Positions 53,200 to 62,124 are shown, counted from the stretch's first letter. The stretch is 64,000 nt of DNA from [Clostridium] asparagiforme DSM 15981 (GCA_025149125.1 CP102272.1:4712001-4776000); one strand, 5' to 3'. Program-made: numbers and translations. The notes: generated by a model not told the origin, from the letters alone.

Positions 53200-53526
53200 A
53201 TGAGTTATGAACTGGATCGGATTGAAGAGCTGTGCAGAAAGCGCGGGTGGAGCCACTACAAACTGGCAAAAGAAATGAATGATTCCGCAAATAACATAAG
53301 CAACCTCTTTCGCCGAACGACTACGCCCAGTATTGTCACTCTGCGACGTGTCTGTGCGGCCATGGGAATTACCATGGCCGAATTTTATAAGAGGGATGGA
53401 ATCTCCACCGTGCTGACGGAAAACCAGAAGACGCTTCTGGATCATTATAATGTCCTGGACTCGCGCAGCAAAGACAAGGCCATGGCCTATATCAAGGGAC
53501 TGGCGGACGGCAGATATGACGCCTGA
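53200..53526 (+). CDS. XRE-family helix-turn-helix regulator
   Basis: 108 residues. The DNA-binding part is IEELCRKRGWSHYKLAKEMN, then ANNISNLFRRTTTPSIVTLR and RVCAAMGITMAEFYK, of the SinR/Xre kind. The tail with TENQKTLLDHYNVLDSRSKD is helical and typical of single-domain Clostridia regulators. It is preceded by GGTGGTGGAAGA. It ends before a strong terminator and faces mgtE. Confidence 0.87.
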   Translation: MSYELDRIEELCRKRGWSHYKLAKEMNDSANNISNLFRRTTTPSIVTLRRVCAAMGITMAEFYKRDGISTVLTENQKTLLDHYNVLDSRSKDKAMAYIKGLADGRYDA

Positions 53527-53593
53527 AGCCCGGGATAAAAGACCGGGCGCAACCGCCTGCGGACGTGGGCGCAGAGTTTTGTCTCCATGCAAA

Positions 53594-53633
53594 AAGAGCG
53601 GCCGACGGTATACTTTATTCCGTCGCCGCTCTT
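53594..53633. terminator. Bidirectional terminator between xre and mgtE
   Basis: AAGAGCGGCCGACGG and CCGTCGCCGCTCTT arms with T-runs on both sides (CTTTTAT on plus, TTTTTGC on minus). Confidence 0.85.
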
Positions 53634-53652
53634 CTTTTATCCGATCCTGCCC

Positions 53653-54996
53653 CTACAGTCCCAGCAGCGCGCAGGCCAGCTGAAAATAGATCACCAGGCT
53701 TAAGGCGTCCACGATGGTGGTGATGAGCGGGGCCGCCATGATGGCCGGGTCCATGTGCAGAACCTTGGCCGCCATCGGCAGCATACAGCCGATGGTTTTC
53801 GCCAGAATCACGGTGGCCATCAGACTGACCACCACGGTGGCGCAGACCAGGGGCTGGCCGGGAAAGCGGATCAAAAGCTGCACAAAATTCACTGCAGCCA
53901 GCACGGCTCCCACCAGGGTGCCCACGCGCAGCTCCTTCCACACCACCTTGAACACGTCCGCGGGCTCGATCTCGCCCACCGCCATGCCGCGGATGATCAG
54001 GGTGCTGCTCTGGCTGCCCGCGTTTCCGCCGGTATCCGTCAGCATGGGGATGAAGGTCACAAGCAGCGGCAGCACCGCGAAGGCGTTCTCGTACTTGGCC
54101 AGAATCCCGCCCGTGATCAGGCTGCTGATCATCAGCACCAGAAGCCAGAAAATGCGGTTCTTAGCCAGCTGGAACACGCCGGTTTTCAGATACGGCCGCT
54201 CGCTGGGCGCCATGGCGGCCATCTTCTCGAAGTCCTCCGTGGCCTCCTGCTCGATTACGTCCACAATGTCGTCCACGGTCACAATGCCCACCAGGCGGTT
54301 CTCGTGGTCCACCACGGGAAGGTTTAAAAGGCCGTACTTCTGGAAGCAGTCCGCCACCTCCTCCTGGTCGTCCGTGGTCACCGCCTTGATCACGTGGGTG
54401 TCCATAATGTCGCCGATCACGGTTTCGTACGTGTTCATCAGCAGATCGCGCACCGTGACCACACCCTCCAGCTGCCTGGCCTCGTTCATCACATAGGAGG
54501 TATAAATGGTCTCCTTGTCCACGCCATGGCGGCGGATATAGTCGAAAGCCTCCTTCACGGTCATGGTCTTTTTTAACCCCACATACTCCGCGGTCATGAT
54601 GCTGCCCGCGCTGTTATCCGGGTATTTTAAAAACTGGTTGATCAGGGCTCTGGTGTCCGGCTTGGCGTTCTGCAGAACCTTTTTCACCACAGTGGCGGGC
54701 AGCTCCTCCAGCATATCCACCGCGTCGTCCACGAACAGGTCCTCGATAATGGTGGCCACCTCGCGGTCCGTGATGCTGGTGATAATATGCTGCTGTTTCT
54801 CCACGGACAGGCAGGCAAATACATCTGCCGCCAGTTCCTTTGGCAGAATCCGGAACACCACCACGGCTTTCTCCGAATCCAGCTCGTCGATGAAGGCGGC
54901 GATATCCACCTCGTTCATCTCAGCCAGTAGCTCCTTTAACCGGCGGTACTGTTTTTCCTCCGCCAGCTTTAACATCATTTCAATCATTTTCTCCAT
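53653..54996 (-). CDS. mgtE: Magnesium transporter MgtE
   Basis: A 447-residue Mg2+ channel. Its parts are an N-terminal superhelical sensor (residues 1-125, with IAAFIDELDSEKAVVVFRI), two CBS domains (about 135-255, with VVTVRDLLM and VVDHENRLVGIVTVDDIV), a plug helix, and five membrane helices from about 285 to the end, including MLTDTGGNAGSQSSTLIIRG, the pore segment. I chose the start at 54996 because GAGAGGAGAACG lies before it; the upstream open frame belongs to the leader. It is monocistronic. Confidence 0.93.
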   Translation of the reverse strand: MEKMIEMMLKLAEEKQYRRLKELLAEMNEVDIAAFIDELDSEKAVVVFRILPKELAADVFACLSVEKQQHIITSITDREVATIIEDLFVDDAVDMLEELPATVVKKVLQNAKPDTRALINQFLKYPDNSAGSIMTAEYVGLKKTMTVKEAFDYIRRHGVDKETIYTSYVMNEARQLEGVVTVRDLLMNTYETVIGDIMDTHVIKAVTTDDQEEVADCFQKYGLLNLPVVDHENRLVGIVTVDDIVDVIEQEATEDFEKMAAMAPSERPYLKTGVFQLAKNRIFWLLVLMISSLITGGILAKYENAFAVLPLLVTFIPMLTDTGGNAGSQSSTLIIRGMAVGEIEPADVFKVVWKELRVGTLVGAVLAAVNFVQLLIRFPGQPLVCATVVVSLMATVILAKTIGCMLPMAAKVLHMDPAIMAAPLITTIVDALSLVIYFQLACALLGL

Positions 54997-55390
54997 GTCG
55001 TTCTCCTCTCGGCACAATTTCTGTCTTGGCCGATGAAAGCAAACCATGGATTTGCACACACGCAAAAGGAGAGACTGCCGCACCCCAGACCGGGGAAACA
55101 GCCGCCTCTCCATAAACGCCGGATCTTTCTCCTCTATCAAACGCCGTCCTGCCGCCGCGGGCAGTTTCACGGCATCACCAATCAGCAGCCGCCGAACCTG
55201 CTCCAGCAGACTACCGCCTGATCCATACGCCTATGCACATATCCAGATTCGTCCGCTTTCATCTTGCAACTTCGCCCTTCCACTGAGTGTTCACTTCCTT
55301 TTTTATGAATTTTATTCCTCTTTTATCCTAACAGACTTTCTGTGGAAAAGCAACCCCCAAAGCCTGGGCAAGGAAAATATTTCCATCGCC
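54997..55390 (-). promoter_or_regulatory. Long mgtE leader with a terminator-like hairpin
   Basis: About 390 bases without a gene between nrdD and mgtE. On the minus strand GGAGAG...CTCTCC (55068-55111), with a GC-rich inner part, is followed by TTTTGCG, shaped like an intrinsic terminator 70 bases before the mgtE start. A likely -10 (GATAAA) lies near 55325-55335. A Mg2+-responsive leader is plausible, but I could not match the M-box consensus. Confidence 0.45.
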
Positions 55391-57523
55391 CTACATGCTC
55401 TTCCGCTCTGCGATCTCCGCCATTTTGGCCTCGTTTAACCGCGTGTCGCCCTTCACCCGGGAATAGCTCAGATACCCGTTCATCCGGTCGATTTTCGTCA
55501 GGTTTTTGCTGCCGCATTTAGGGCACACGTCCATATTCAGCTCCTGGTGGCCGCAGTCGTCGCAGTAGGACAGGGCGAGGTTTACGCCCTCGTAAAAGCC
55601 CATGGCCATGGCCCGGCGCACCAGGGTGCGGATGGCCTCCTTATTGTAGCCCACCGGATATTTCACGTACTGGATCTTGCCGCCGTTGCACAGCTCCCAG
55701 AACCGGTACTCCAGGTCCTGCTTCTGAATGGGCGTGATCTCCTCGGTCACATGGCAGTGGAACCCGTTGCTCACATACTCCCGGTCCGAAACATTCTCAA
55801 TGATCCCGTACTTGTTGCGGAACTGCTTCACCTGCAGGCCGCAGAGATTCTCCGCCGGGGTGGCGTAGATGGCGTAGAGATTGCCGTCCTCCTCCTTGAA
55901 CTGGTTCACCTTCCGGTTGATGTGCTTCAGGGTCTCCAGGGCAAAGGCTCCGTCTTCCACCAGGGACTTGCCGTTGTAGAGCTGCTGCAGCTCGTTGAAC
56001 GCGGTAATCCCGAAGGAGGCGGTGGCGGTCTTTAACAGCGGTTTGATCTTGTCGTGAAGCCCCAGATGTCCCCCGTAAAATCCTCCCTCGCAGTAGGCCA
56101 GCGGGTTGGTGCTGGCCTTCATCTCGCCCAGGTAGGCGTAGGTGCGGATGTGGATCCTGCGGATCAGCTCCAGGTAATAGTCCAGCACCTCAAAGAAATC
56201 CCGGCTCTCCTGGCGGGCCTTCGCCAGGATCATGGGCAGGTGCAGGCTCACCACTCCGATGTTAAAGCGGCCCACAAACACCGGCACATCCTTGCTGTCC
56301 GCCGGGTACATGCCGCCCCGCTCGTACCAGGGGGAGAGGAAGGCGCGGCAGCCCATGGGGGAAATGATCTTACCGTACTGTTTGTACATGCTGGAAATGT
56401 ACCCCTTGCCGGTCAGGGACAGCCAGTCCGGATACATGGTCTTGCTGGAACAGTCGATTCCCGCCTCGAACACGTCCTCCAGCTCGCCGCCCGGACCGTG
56501 GAGCTTCTCGTCGTAGAGGAACACGATCTTGGGGAACAGCACCGGCTTCTTGTGGCCCTTTTTGCCCTCGCCGCCCTTGCGCACGTTCAGCATGGTGATG
56601 GTAGCCATCTTGGCGAAGCGGCTGGTACCCGTGCCCGCCGTCATGGTGATAAAGGGGTAATCCCCCCGGCTGGAGGAGACGGAGTTGAACTTGTACTCCC
56701 AGCCCTGGAATCCCTGTTCCATGTCGCGCTGTACGTCGCTCCACGCCACCTCCATGGCCTTCTCGTCGGTCAGGCCCAGGTCCAGGTATTTCTCAATGTA
56801 CTGCTCGTAGGACTTTTCCGCATAGGGCGCCAGAATCTCCTCCACGCTGGGTACGGTGAAGCCGCCGTACTGCTGGCTGGCCGCGCTGAGCACGATATCC
56901 CCGATCACGTCAAAGGCCACGTCCAATGTCTTCGGCTCATTGTACCAGAGGTTGCCCATCTCGAAACCGCCGGTGAGCACGGACTTCACGTCAAAGAGGC
57001 AGCAGTTCATGGTGTCGCGCCTGGCGGACATGTCGTGGATATAAATGTATCCCTCGCGGCAGGCCTGCAGCTCCTCGACGGTCATAAAGAACTTCTGGTA
57101 CAGGGACTTGTTCAGCTCGTTGAAAATCAGGCTGCGCTTCGTGGACACCAGGGCGCTGTCCGTGTTGCTGTTCTCCTTGTCGCCGATGTACATGATGGAC
57201 TGGCTCTTCTTGTAAACGTCGTCCAGCATCTGCACGAAATCCTGCTTGTAGTTGCGGTAATCCCGGTAGCTCTTGGCCACCTGGGGATTCACCTTCTCCA
57301 GCGCGCCCTCCACCACGTTGTGCATCTGGGCGATGGGGATCTCCGTGACCTCCATATCCTCCGCCTTCTCCTCCACAAACTGGCAGATAAACGTGATCTC
57401 CGCCTTGGAAAAACGGATCATGGCGCGCTCCGCCGACTTGCGGACCGCCGCCACCACCTTCTGGACGTTGAAATCCTCCCTGGTTCCGTCCTTTTTAATC
57501 ACCTTGATTTCACTGCACTCCAC
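55391..57523 (-). CDS. nrdD: Class III anaerobic ribonucleotide reductase (standard type)
   Basis: A 710-residue glycyl-radical enzyme. An N-terminal ATP-cone (IKVIKKDGTREDFNVQKVV) is followed by the ten-strand barrel. The C-terminus has two CxxC zinc pairs (SYCDDCGH and VCPKCGSKN) and the radical loop RMNGYLSYSR with Gly at about 683. Length and end fit the formate-dependent Escherichia coli-type NrdD, unlike the longer paralogue at 45798. It has its own promoter region with paired NrdR boxes. GGAGGC-type sites precede the ATG. Confidence 0.93.
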   Translation of the reverse strand: MECSEIKVIKKDGTREDFNVQKVVAAVRKSAERAMIRFSKAEITFICQFVEEKAEDMEVTEIPIAQMHNVVEGALEKVNPQVAKSYRDYRNYKQDFVQMLDDVYKKSQSIMYIGDKENSNTDSALVSTKRSLIFNELNKSLYQKFFMTVEELQACREGYIYIHDMSARRDTMNCCLFDVKSVLTGGFEMGNLWYNEPKTLDVAFDVIGDIVLSAASQQYGGFTVPSVEEILAPYAEKSYEQYIEKYLDLGLTDEKAMEVAWSDVQRDMEQGFQGWEYKFNSVSSSRGDYPFITMTAGTGTSRFAKMATITMLNVRKGGEGKKGHKKPVLFPKIVFLYDEKLHGPGGELEDVFEAGIDCSSKTMYPDWLSLTGKGYISSMYKQYGKIISPMGCRAFLSPWYERGGMYPADSKDVPVFVGRFNIGVVSLHLPMILAKARQESRDFFEVLDYYLELIRRIHIRTYAYLGEMKASTNPLAYCEGGFYGGHLGLHDKIKPLLKTATASFGITAFNELQQLYNGKSLVEDGAFALETLKHINRKVNQFKEEDGNLYAIYATPAENLCGLQVKQFRNKYGIIENVSDREYVSNGFHCHVTEEITPIQKQDLEYRFWELCNGGKIQYVKYPVGYNKEAIRTLVRRAMAMGFYEGVNLALSYCDDCGHQELNMDVCPKCGSKNLTKIDRMNGYLSYSRVKGDTRLNEAKMAEIAERKSM

Positions 57524-57572
57524 TGCTTTTGCCTCCTGTCCTGCCCGGTTTTTCGGTCATTCCGGGCCTCTA

Positions 57573-57621
57573 TCACTATATATTGTGCTTTGTCGTCAAA
57601 TGAATACACTATATGTATAAC
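57573..57621. promoter_or_regulatory. Paired NrdR boxes upstream of nrdD
   Basis: TCACTATATATTGTGC at 57573-57588 (close to consensus ACACTATATATTGTGT) and ACACTATATGTATAAC at 57606-57621. The centres are 33 bp apart, about three helix turns, as is usual for NrdR, the repressor of nrd operons. They lie 50-100 bases before the start codon and overlap the likely promoter. Confidence 0.82.
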
Positions 57622-57678
57622 GCATATGATATCCTATCACGGCGAGCCGGTTTCGTCAAGAGTCAATTTCCAGAAAAA

Positions 57679-57708
57679 GAGACATCTTCCAGCAATGGAA
57701 AATGTCTC
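57679..57708 (-). terminator. Terminator of the scpAB operon
   Basis: GAGACATCTTCCA and TGGAAAATGTCTC arms (one mismatch); on the minus strand followed by TTTTTCTGG. It lies 16 bases past the scpB stop. Confidence 0.83.
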
Positions 57709-57723
57709 TCTCAGCCTAATTTT

Positions 57724-58713
57724 TCAGCGCCGTTCCCGCTCCTCCTCTTCCTCCCTGGCTGCGGCTGCGGCTTCCAGCTCCGCCGCGTAGGCGGCCTCCT
57801 GCTCCAGAAGCGCCAGCTCGTCCTCGGTAAGGTCGGGGTCCTTGAGCGTGGGATCCTTAAGGGTGGAACCCTCGGGGGCGGGATCCTCAGAGGATGTATC
57901 CTGGGCGGCCGTTTTGGCCCGGACAGCGGTTTCGCCTCCAGGGGAAGATATCTCCACCCCTGCCGCGGCCTCCGCCACAGCCAGATCCGCCTCCGTTTCT
58001 TCCTGCGCATCCGCAGCCGCTTCCCCGCCGTCGCCGTTAACCGCCAGGTCCTCCAGCTTCAGCTGCAGCTCCTCCTCCACCTCGGCCTTGATCTCCTCGG
58101 CCTGCTCGGGATTCATGCTGGGGAGGTCGTCGGTGGAACCGACGCCGAAACGGCGCAGAAACTCCTCGGTGGTGGCGAACAGCGCCGGGCGGCCCGGCGC
58201 GTCCATGCGGCCCACCTCGTACACCAGATTGAACTCGATCAGCCGGTTCACCGCGTGATCGGACTTGACGCCGCGAATCTTCTCGATCTCCAGCTTGGTC
58301 ACCGGCTGCTTGTAGGCGATGATGGACAGCGTTTCCAGCATCACCTCGGTGAGCACCTGCTTCTTGGGCGTGGACGCCACCCGGATCAGGTTGTCGTAAT
58401 ATTTCGCCTTGGTGCACATCTGATAGCTGTCCTCCAGCGCGATAATCTGCATCCCGCAGCTTCTGCTCTTGTCATACCGGGCCTTCAGGCGTTCCACCGC
58501 CCGTCTGGCCGTCTCCCGGTCCTGCCCGATGGCCGCTGCCAGCTGCCGCACCTCCACGGAGCGCCCCATGGTAAACAGAACAGCCTCAACGACCGCCTCC
58601 TGCTCCTTCTCATTCTCGGTGGGCGGAAACTCCAGCGCCAACTGGCCGTTTTGTACGCCGGCCTGCTCCGGCTGCCCCGCTCCGGCGCCTCTTGTCAGTT
58701 TTCCCTCTTCCAT
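57724..58713 (-). CDS. scpB: Segregation and condensation protein B, with long acidic tail
   Basis: Kleisin-associated subunit of the SMC condensin. The two winged-helix domains occupy residues about 30-200 (AVVEAVLFTMGRSVEVRQLA, LETLSIIAYKQPVTKLEIEK and GRPALFATTEEFLRRFG). The usual protein ends near 200 residues; this one has 329, with an extra tail rich in Ala, Glu and Pro containing a short STLKDPTLKDPDL repeat. It follows scpA by 27 bp. Confidence 0.93.
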   Translation of the reverse strand: MEEGKLTRGAGAGQPEQAGVQNGQLALEFPPTENEKEQEAVVEAVLFTMGRSVEVRQLAAAIGQDRETARRAVERLKARYDKSRSCGMQIIALEDSYQMCTKAKYYDNLIRVASTPKKQVLTEVMLETLSIIAYKQPVTKLEIEKIRGVKSDHAVNRLIEFNLVYEVGRMDAPGRPALFATTEEFLRRFGVGSTDDLPSMNPEQAEEIKAEVEEELQLKLEDLAVNGDGGEAAADAQEETEADLAVAEAAAGVEISSPGGETAVRAKTAAQDTSSEDPAPEGSTLKDPTLKDPDLTEDELALLEQEAAYAAELEAAAAAREEEEERERR

Positions 58714-58740
58714 CTCAATCCGTCCTTATCCCTTCAATCG

Positions 58741-59541
58741 TCACTCCGCGAAATCCGCCAGCCCGTCCAGGTCCAGCTCCGCTTCCTCCCCCTCTGGCTC
58801 CAGGGCTTCGATCTCCATGTCCCCGAAGGTCTCCTCCTGCACCAGATGGATTTTGCCGATCTTCATCAACTCCAGAACCGCCAGAAAGGTGACCACCACC
58901 TCCAGCTTGTCCGCCTGCTCCTCCAGCAGATGGCGGAAGCTGAAATGCCGGTTCTTCCTGGCATAGCCAAGCACCGATCCGATCTTCTGCTCCAGGCTCA
59001 CCGGCTCCCGCCGGATGGTGCCGAAATTGCTGCGGATCTTGTCGACCTTGTCCTCCTTGCGCTTCATCACCTGCTCGAACACCCGCTTCAGCTTAGCCAG
59101 GGTGAGGCCGTCCAACAGGCTGTCCAAATCCACCGGCGGCTCATATTTGGCCACCTCCGGCGGAATGGTGGGCGACTTGTACAAAAGGCGGTCTGCGCCG
59201 TCCTCCCGCCTGGCCAGCTCATCTGCCATCAGCCGGTAGGTCTTGTACTCCAGTAAGCGCTGTACCAGCTCGGCCCGCGGATCGATCTCCTCCCCCTCCT
59301 CGTCCACTTCCTTGGGGAGCAGCATGCGGGCCTTGATATCCAGCAGCGTGGCTGCCATCACCAGAAATTCGCTGACGACATTTAAGTCCTCCCGCTCCAT
59401 GTTCCGCACATATTCCAGATATTGGTTGGTGATCTCCGCGATGGGAATATCGTAAATATTTACCTTATTTTTCTCAATCAGATGCAGGAGCAGATCCAAA
59501 GGTCCCTCAAAATGCTCCAGCTTGTAAGATATCTGTACCAT
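58741..59541 (-). CDS. scpA: Segregation and condensation protein A (kleisin)
   Basis: A 266-residue kleisin that bridges the SMC heads. The N-terminal domain reads YKLEHFEGPLDLLLHLIEKN then PIAEITNQYLEYV; the acidic linker is EVDEEGEEIDPRAEL; the C-terminal winged helix has VVTFLAVLELMKIGKIHLVQ. I chose the start at 59541 because AGAGGA lies three to eight bases before it; a longer in-frame start at 59586 has no site. First gene of scpA-scpB. Confidence 0.94.
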   Translation of the reverse strand: MVQISYKLEHFEGPLDLLLHLIEKNKVNIYDIPIAEITNQYLEYVRNMEREDLNVVSEFLVMAATLLDIKARMLLPKEVDEEGEEIDPRAELVQRLLEYKTYRLMADELARREDGADRLLYKSPTIPPEVAKYEPPVDLDSLLDGLTLAKLKRVFEQVMKRKEDKVDKIRSNFGTIRREPVSLEQKIGSVLGYARKNRHFSFRHLLEEQADKLEVVVTFLAVLELMKIGKIHLVQEETFGDMEIEALEPEGEEAELDLDGLADFAE

Positions 59542-59666
59542 AAATCCTCTTTTTCCGGCCCTGACGGCGTCAAACCGCCGTTTCACCGCACGTGGTCAGC
59601 CGTTTTTGCGGGGTCCTTCCGCTTCCGGCCATCAGCATTTATCTTACCACAGAACCGAAAAGCCCG

Positions 59667-60539
59667 CTACTGCTTTTTCAGCCGCACCACCGCCAGCTGA
59701 GGCCGGTTGTTCAGGCGGATGTTGATGGAGTGGGTGCCCAGGCCCCGGCTGACGATCATGCGCTTCCCGTCCGCCTCAAAATCCCCTGCGCACCAGGGAA
59801 TGAAAAACTGGTACTGGGGCGTCATCACGCCGCCCAGGCCCGGGATGCGGATGGTTCCCCCGTGGAAATGTCCGGACAGGGTCAAGTCCGCCCCCCAGGC
59901 CCTGTAATCCTTAAAATACATGGGAGAGTGGGCCAGAAGAATCTGAAACTTCTCCTCCCGCCCGGTTCCCCGCACCCGTCCCAGCCTGCGGGTCAGATAA
60001 TCCGGCGGCATCGGGTCCAGCTTCTGAAACAGAGCCTTGCGGTAATACCGCTGTCCCAGGTCCAGCCCGGAAATCTCTGCATCCGCCCCCCAGGAGGCCG
60101 TCCCGTTCTCCAGATAGATCACGCCCATCCGCTTCAGCCGGTCCCGGTACTCCTCGTACAGACCGCCGTAAGTCTCCCGCTCCCAGACCATGCGGTTCTC
60201 GTGATTCCCGTTGCCGTAGTACACCGGGAAATCCCCCGCCAGCCGTTTCACCAGCTCCAAAGGCACCGCCACATCCCGTCTGCCCTTGCACACCATCATG
60301 TCGCCGCCGATCAGCACCGCGTCCGGATTTACCCGCCGGATCGCCTCCAAAAGCCGCCGGTTTCCCCGGCCGAACTCATTGTTGTGCAGGTCCGACAAAA
60401 AGACAAGGGTCTTGTCCTTCAAAATCTTGTCCGACCGGATGCAGGTCTCCTCCACAGAGAACTGCTTTTTCTCATATTCCGACCGCGCCAGGCAGGCAGC
60501 CGCCCCAAACGCGGCCGCAGTGGTTATCCCTTTTATCAT
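59667..60539 (-). CDS. Membrane-anchored metallophosphoesterase
   Basis: A 290-residue calcineurin-like phosphoesterase of the YkuE/UDP-2,3-diacylglucosamine-hydrolase-like group. An N-terminal hydrophobic segment (ITTAAAFGAAACLA) probably anchors it. Metal motifs are FLSDLHNNEFG, IGGDMMVCKG, GNGNHENRM, LAHSPMYF and LSGHFHGGTIRIP. The start at 60539 has GGAGGTGACGGG upstream and is separated from the preceding HAD gene stop by 31 bp. The substrate is unknown. Confidence 0.85.
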   Translation of the reverse strand: MIKGITTAAAFGAAACLARSEYEKKQFSVEETCIRSDKILKDKTLVFLSDLHNNEFGRGNRRLLEAIRRVNPDAVLIGGDMMVCKGRRDVAVPLELVKRLAGDFPVYYGNGNHENRMVWERETYGGLYEEYRDRLKRMGVIYLENGTASWGADAEISGLDLGQRYYRKALFQKLDPMPPDYLTRRLGRVRGTGREEKFQILLAHSPMYFKDYRAWGADLTLSGHFHGGTIRIPGLGGVMTPQYQFFIPWCAGDFEADGKRMIVSRGLGTHSINIRLNNRPQLAVVRLKKQ

Positions 60540-60570
60540 CCCGTCACCTCCGCAGTTTGCATTTCCCCGC

Positions 60571-61242
60571 CTAAACCGTGAAAAAACCTTCTTCAAACAG
60601 CCGGATCACATCCAGAAGGCTGTCGCACTTGGCGGTGAGCTTTGCAGTCAGCTCCGGTCCCGGGATACTCAGGTCCGGCACCATCACCGCCAGGAAACCG
60701 CCGTTTAACGCGGCGCTTATGCCGTTGAAGCTGTCCTCCAGCACCATGCACTCCTCCGGCCTCTCGCCCAGCATATCCGCGGCCAGGTAAAAGATCTCCG
60801 GGTCCGGCTTGGCGTGGGTCACCATCTCCCCGAAGGCGTATGCGTCAAAAAAGCCGTCGATACCGGCGCCTCCCACATTCTGCTCCGTCCACTGCCGTCC
60901 GCTGGAGGTGGCAACCGCCGTTTTGATTCCCTTCTCTTTTAAATATGTAAGAAGTTCCTTCAACCCCTTTTTCACCGGAACGCCGTATTTGCGGATCTGA
61001 TCATAGGAAAACGCCCTCTTCTCCTCCAGGAACCGGTCCATGTCGAATTCCGGCCCGAACATCTCGTTCAGCAGCCGCTTCACCGTGTCCGGCTTACTGC
61101 CCCGGATTCCGTCAAAGAACTCGTCCCCCACGGAAATGCCGAACCGTTTTCCCACAATATTCCAGGCCTCCACCGACAGCCGTTCCGTGTCAAACATCAG
61201 TCCATCCTGATCAAAAATCACCGCTTTTACCTTGTGCGCCAT
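60571..61242 (-). CDS. HAD-superfamily phosphatase/beta-phosphoglucomutase-like
   Basis: A 223-residue HAD hydrolase with nucleophile DQDGLMFDTE (Asp at residues 11 and 13), TSSGR motif (AVATSSGRQW), Lys in HAKPDPEIF and acidic VLEDSFNGISAAL. The first motif D-x-D-G-L and cap type fit beta-phosphoglucomutase or sugar phosphatases. It has GGAGGAAAG upstream. It is co-directional with the phosphoesterase gene after it. Confidence 0.88.
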   Translation of the reverse strand: MAHKVKAVIFDQDGLMFDTERLSVEAWNIVGKRFGISVGDEFFDGIRGSKPDTVKRLLNEMFGPEFDMDRFLEEKRAFSYDQIRKYGVPVKKGLKELLTYLKEKGIKTAVATSSGRQWTEQNVGGAGIDGFFDAYAFGEMVTHAKPDPEIFYLAADMLGERPEECMVLEDSFNGISAALNGGFLAVMVPDLSIPGPELTAKLTAKCDSLLDVIRLFEEGFFTV

Positions 61243-61315
61243 CTCTTGTCTTTCCTCCGAATCTTTCTTTTTCAGTCTCAGATAGTATCATAGCATAACT
61301 GCGGAAATTTTCAAA

Positions 61316-61354
61316 GTAAAAAGGACGCCGCGGCGCTTTAAGCCTGCGGCGCCC
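61316..61354 (-). terminator. Terminator of rubrerythrin
   Basis: GGGCGCCGC and GCGGCGTCC arms on the minus strand (one G-U pair), followed by TTTTTAC. It lies 16 bases past the rubrerythrin stop. Confidence 0.82.
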
Positions 61355-61369
61355 GAATCCGAACCGGCG

Positions 61370-61969
61370 CTATCTGCCCAAATACCAGGGCGCCAGCTCC
61401 ACACTGACAAAATAACCCTGTTCATGCTGGCAGACCGGACACATCTGGGGCGCTTCCGTGCCGAAATGGATATGACCGCAGTTTAAACACACCCAGCCGG
61501 TCTTTACATCGGAAATAAGCAGCTTGCCGCTTCCCAAGCGGTCCGCCAGGTACTGAAACCGCTCCCCGTGGGTCTTCTCGATCTCCGCGATCATGTGGAA
61601 CACAGTTCCGATCCTGGTGAAGCCCTCCTCCTTGGCGATGTCGCCGAAGGATTTGTATACCACGTCGTGCTCCTCAAACTCATTGTGCGCCGCCGCGTTC
61701 AACTGCGCCAGGGTGTTCTGCTCCATATCCACCGGATAACCTCCATCTATGAATATGGTTTCCTTATCCAGAGGTTCCAGGAACTTGTAGAAAATCTCCG
61801 CGTGCTCCTTCTCCTGGTTGGCCGTGTAGGTAAAAATCTGCTCCACCACCGGCATTTTCTGGAACCGGGCAAGGGCGGCCGCGAAGGTGTAGCGGTTCCG
61901 CGCCTGGCTCTCGCCTGCAAACGCGCGCATCAGGTTCTTGGCTGTCTCGCTGTCTCTCAAATCTGGCAT
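61370..61969 (-). CDS. rbr: Rubrerythrin
   Basis: A 199-residue NADH-peroxidase protecting anaerobes from hydrogen peroxide. A diiron four-helix bundle carries GESQARNRYTF, NQEKEHAEIFY, EEHDVVYKSFGD and AEIEKTHGERF with the Glu/His ligands. The C-terminal rubredoxin-like domain has VCLNCGHIHFG and MCPVCQHEQG (FeCys4). Length is normal. AGGAGG lies nine bases before the ATG. Its likely electron donor gene is not in the window. Confidence 0.95.
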   Translation of the reverse strand: MPDLRDSETAKNLMRAFAGESQARNRYTFAAALARFQKMPVVEQIFTYTANQEKEHAEIFYKFLEPLDKETIFIDGGYPVDMEQNTLAQLNAAAHNEFEEHDVVYKSFGDIAKEEGFTRIGTVFHMIAEIEKTHGERFQYLADRLGSGKLLISDVKTGWVCLNCGHIHFGTEAPQMCPVCQHEQGYFVSVELAPWYLGR

Positions 61970-62061
61970 ATTTCATTTCCTCCTAATCATCATCGTTTCA
62001 TATCCATACTATCCCCTGGAAGCATATGGATTATACCCAAATAGAATCCAATTTTATTTCC

Positions 62062-62090
62062 TTGTGTTTCGCCTTTTTCCGTGTTACAAT
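62062..62090 (+). promoter_or_regulatory. Promoter of the lysine-rich HTH gene
   Basis: TTGTGT (62062-62067), 17 bases, TACAAT (62085-62090), 34 bases before the start codon. Confidence 0.65.
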
Positions 62091-62124
62091 CCAAATATGG
62101 ATAATATCGCAAGGAGGAGAGCCT

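Noticed and set aside
55112..55390. M-box (ykoK) riboswitch before mgtE
   Set aside because: I could not align the conserved core; only a terminator-like hairpin is supported.
56054..59256. Long plus-strand open frames opposite nrdD, scpB and scpA
   Set aside because: They are antisense frames with biased composition; the minus-strand genes are unambiguous.
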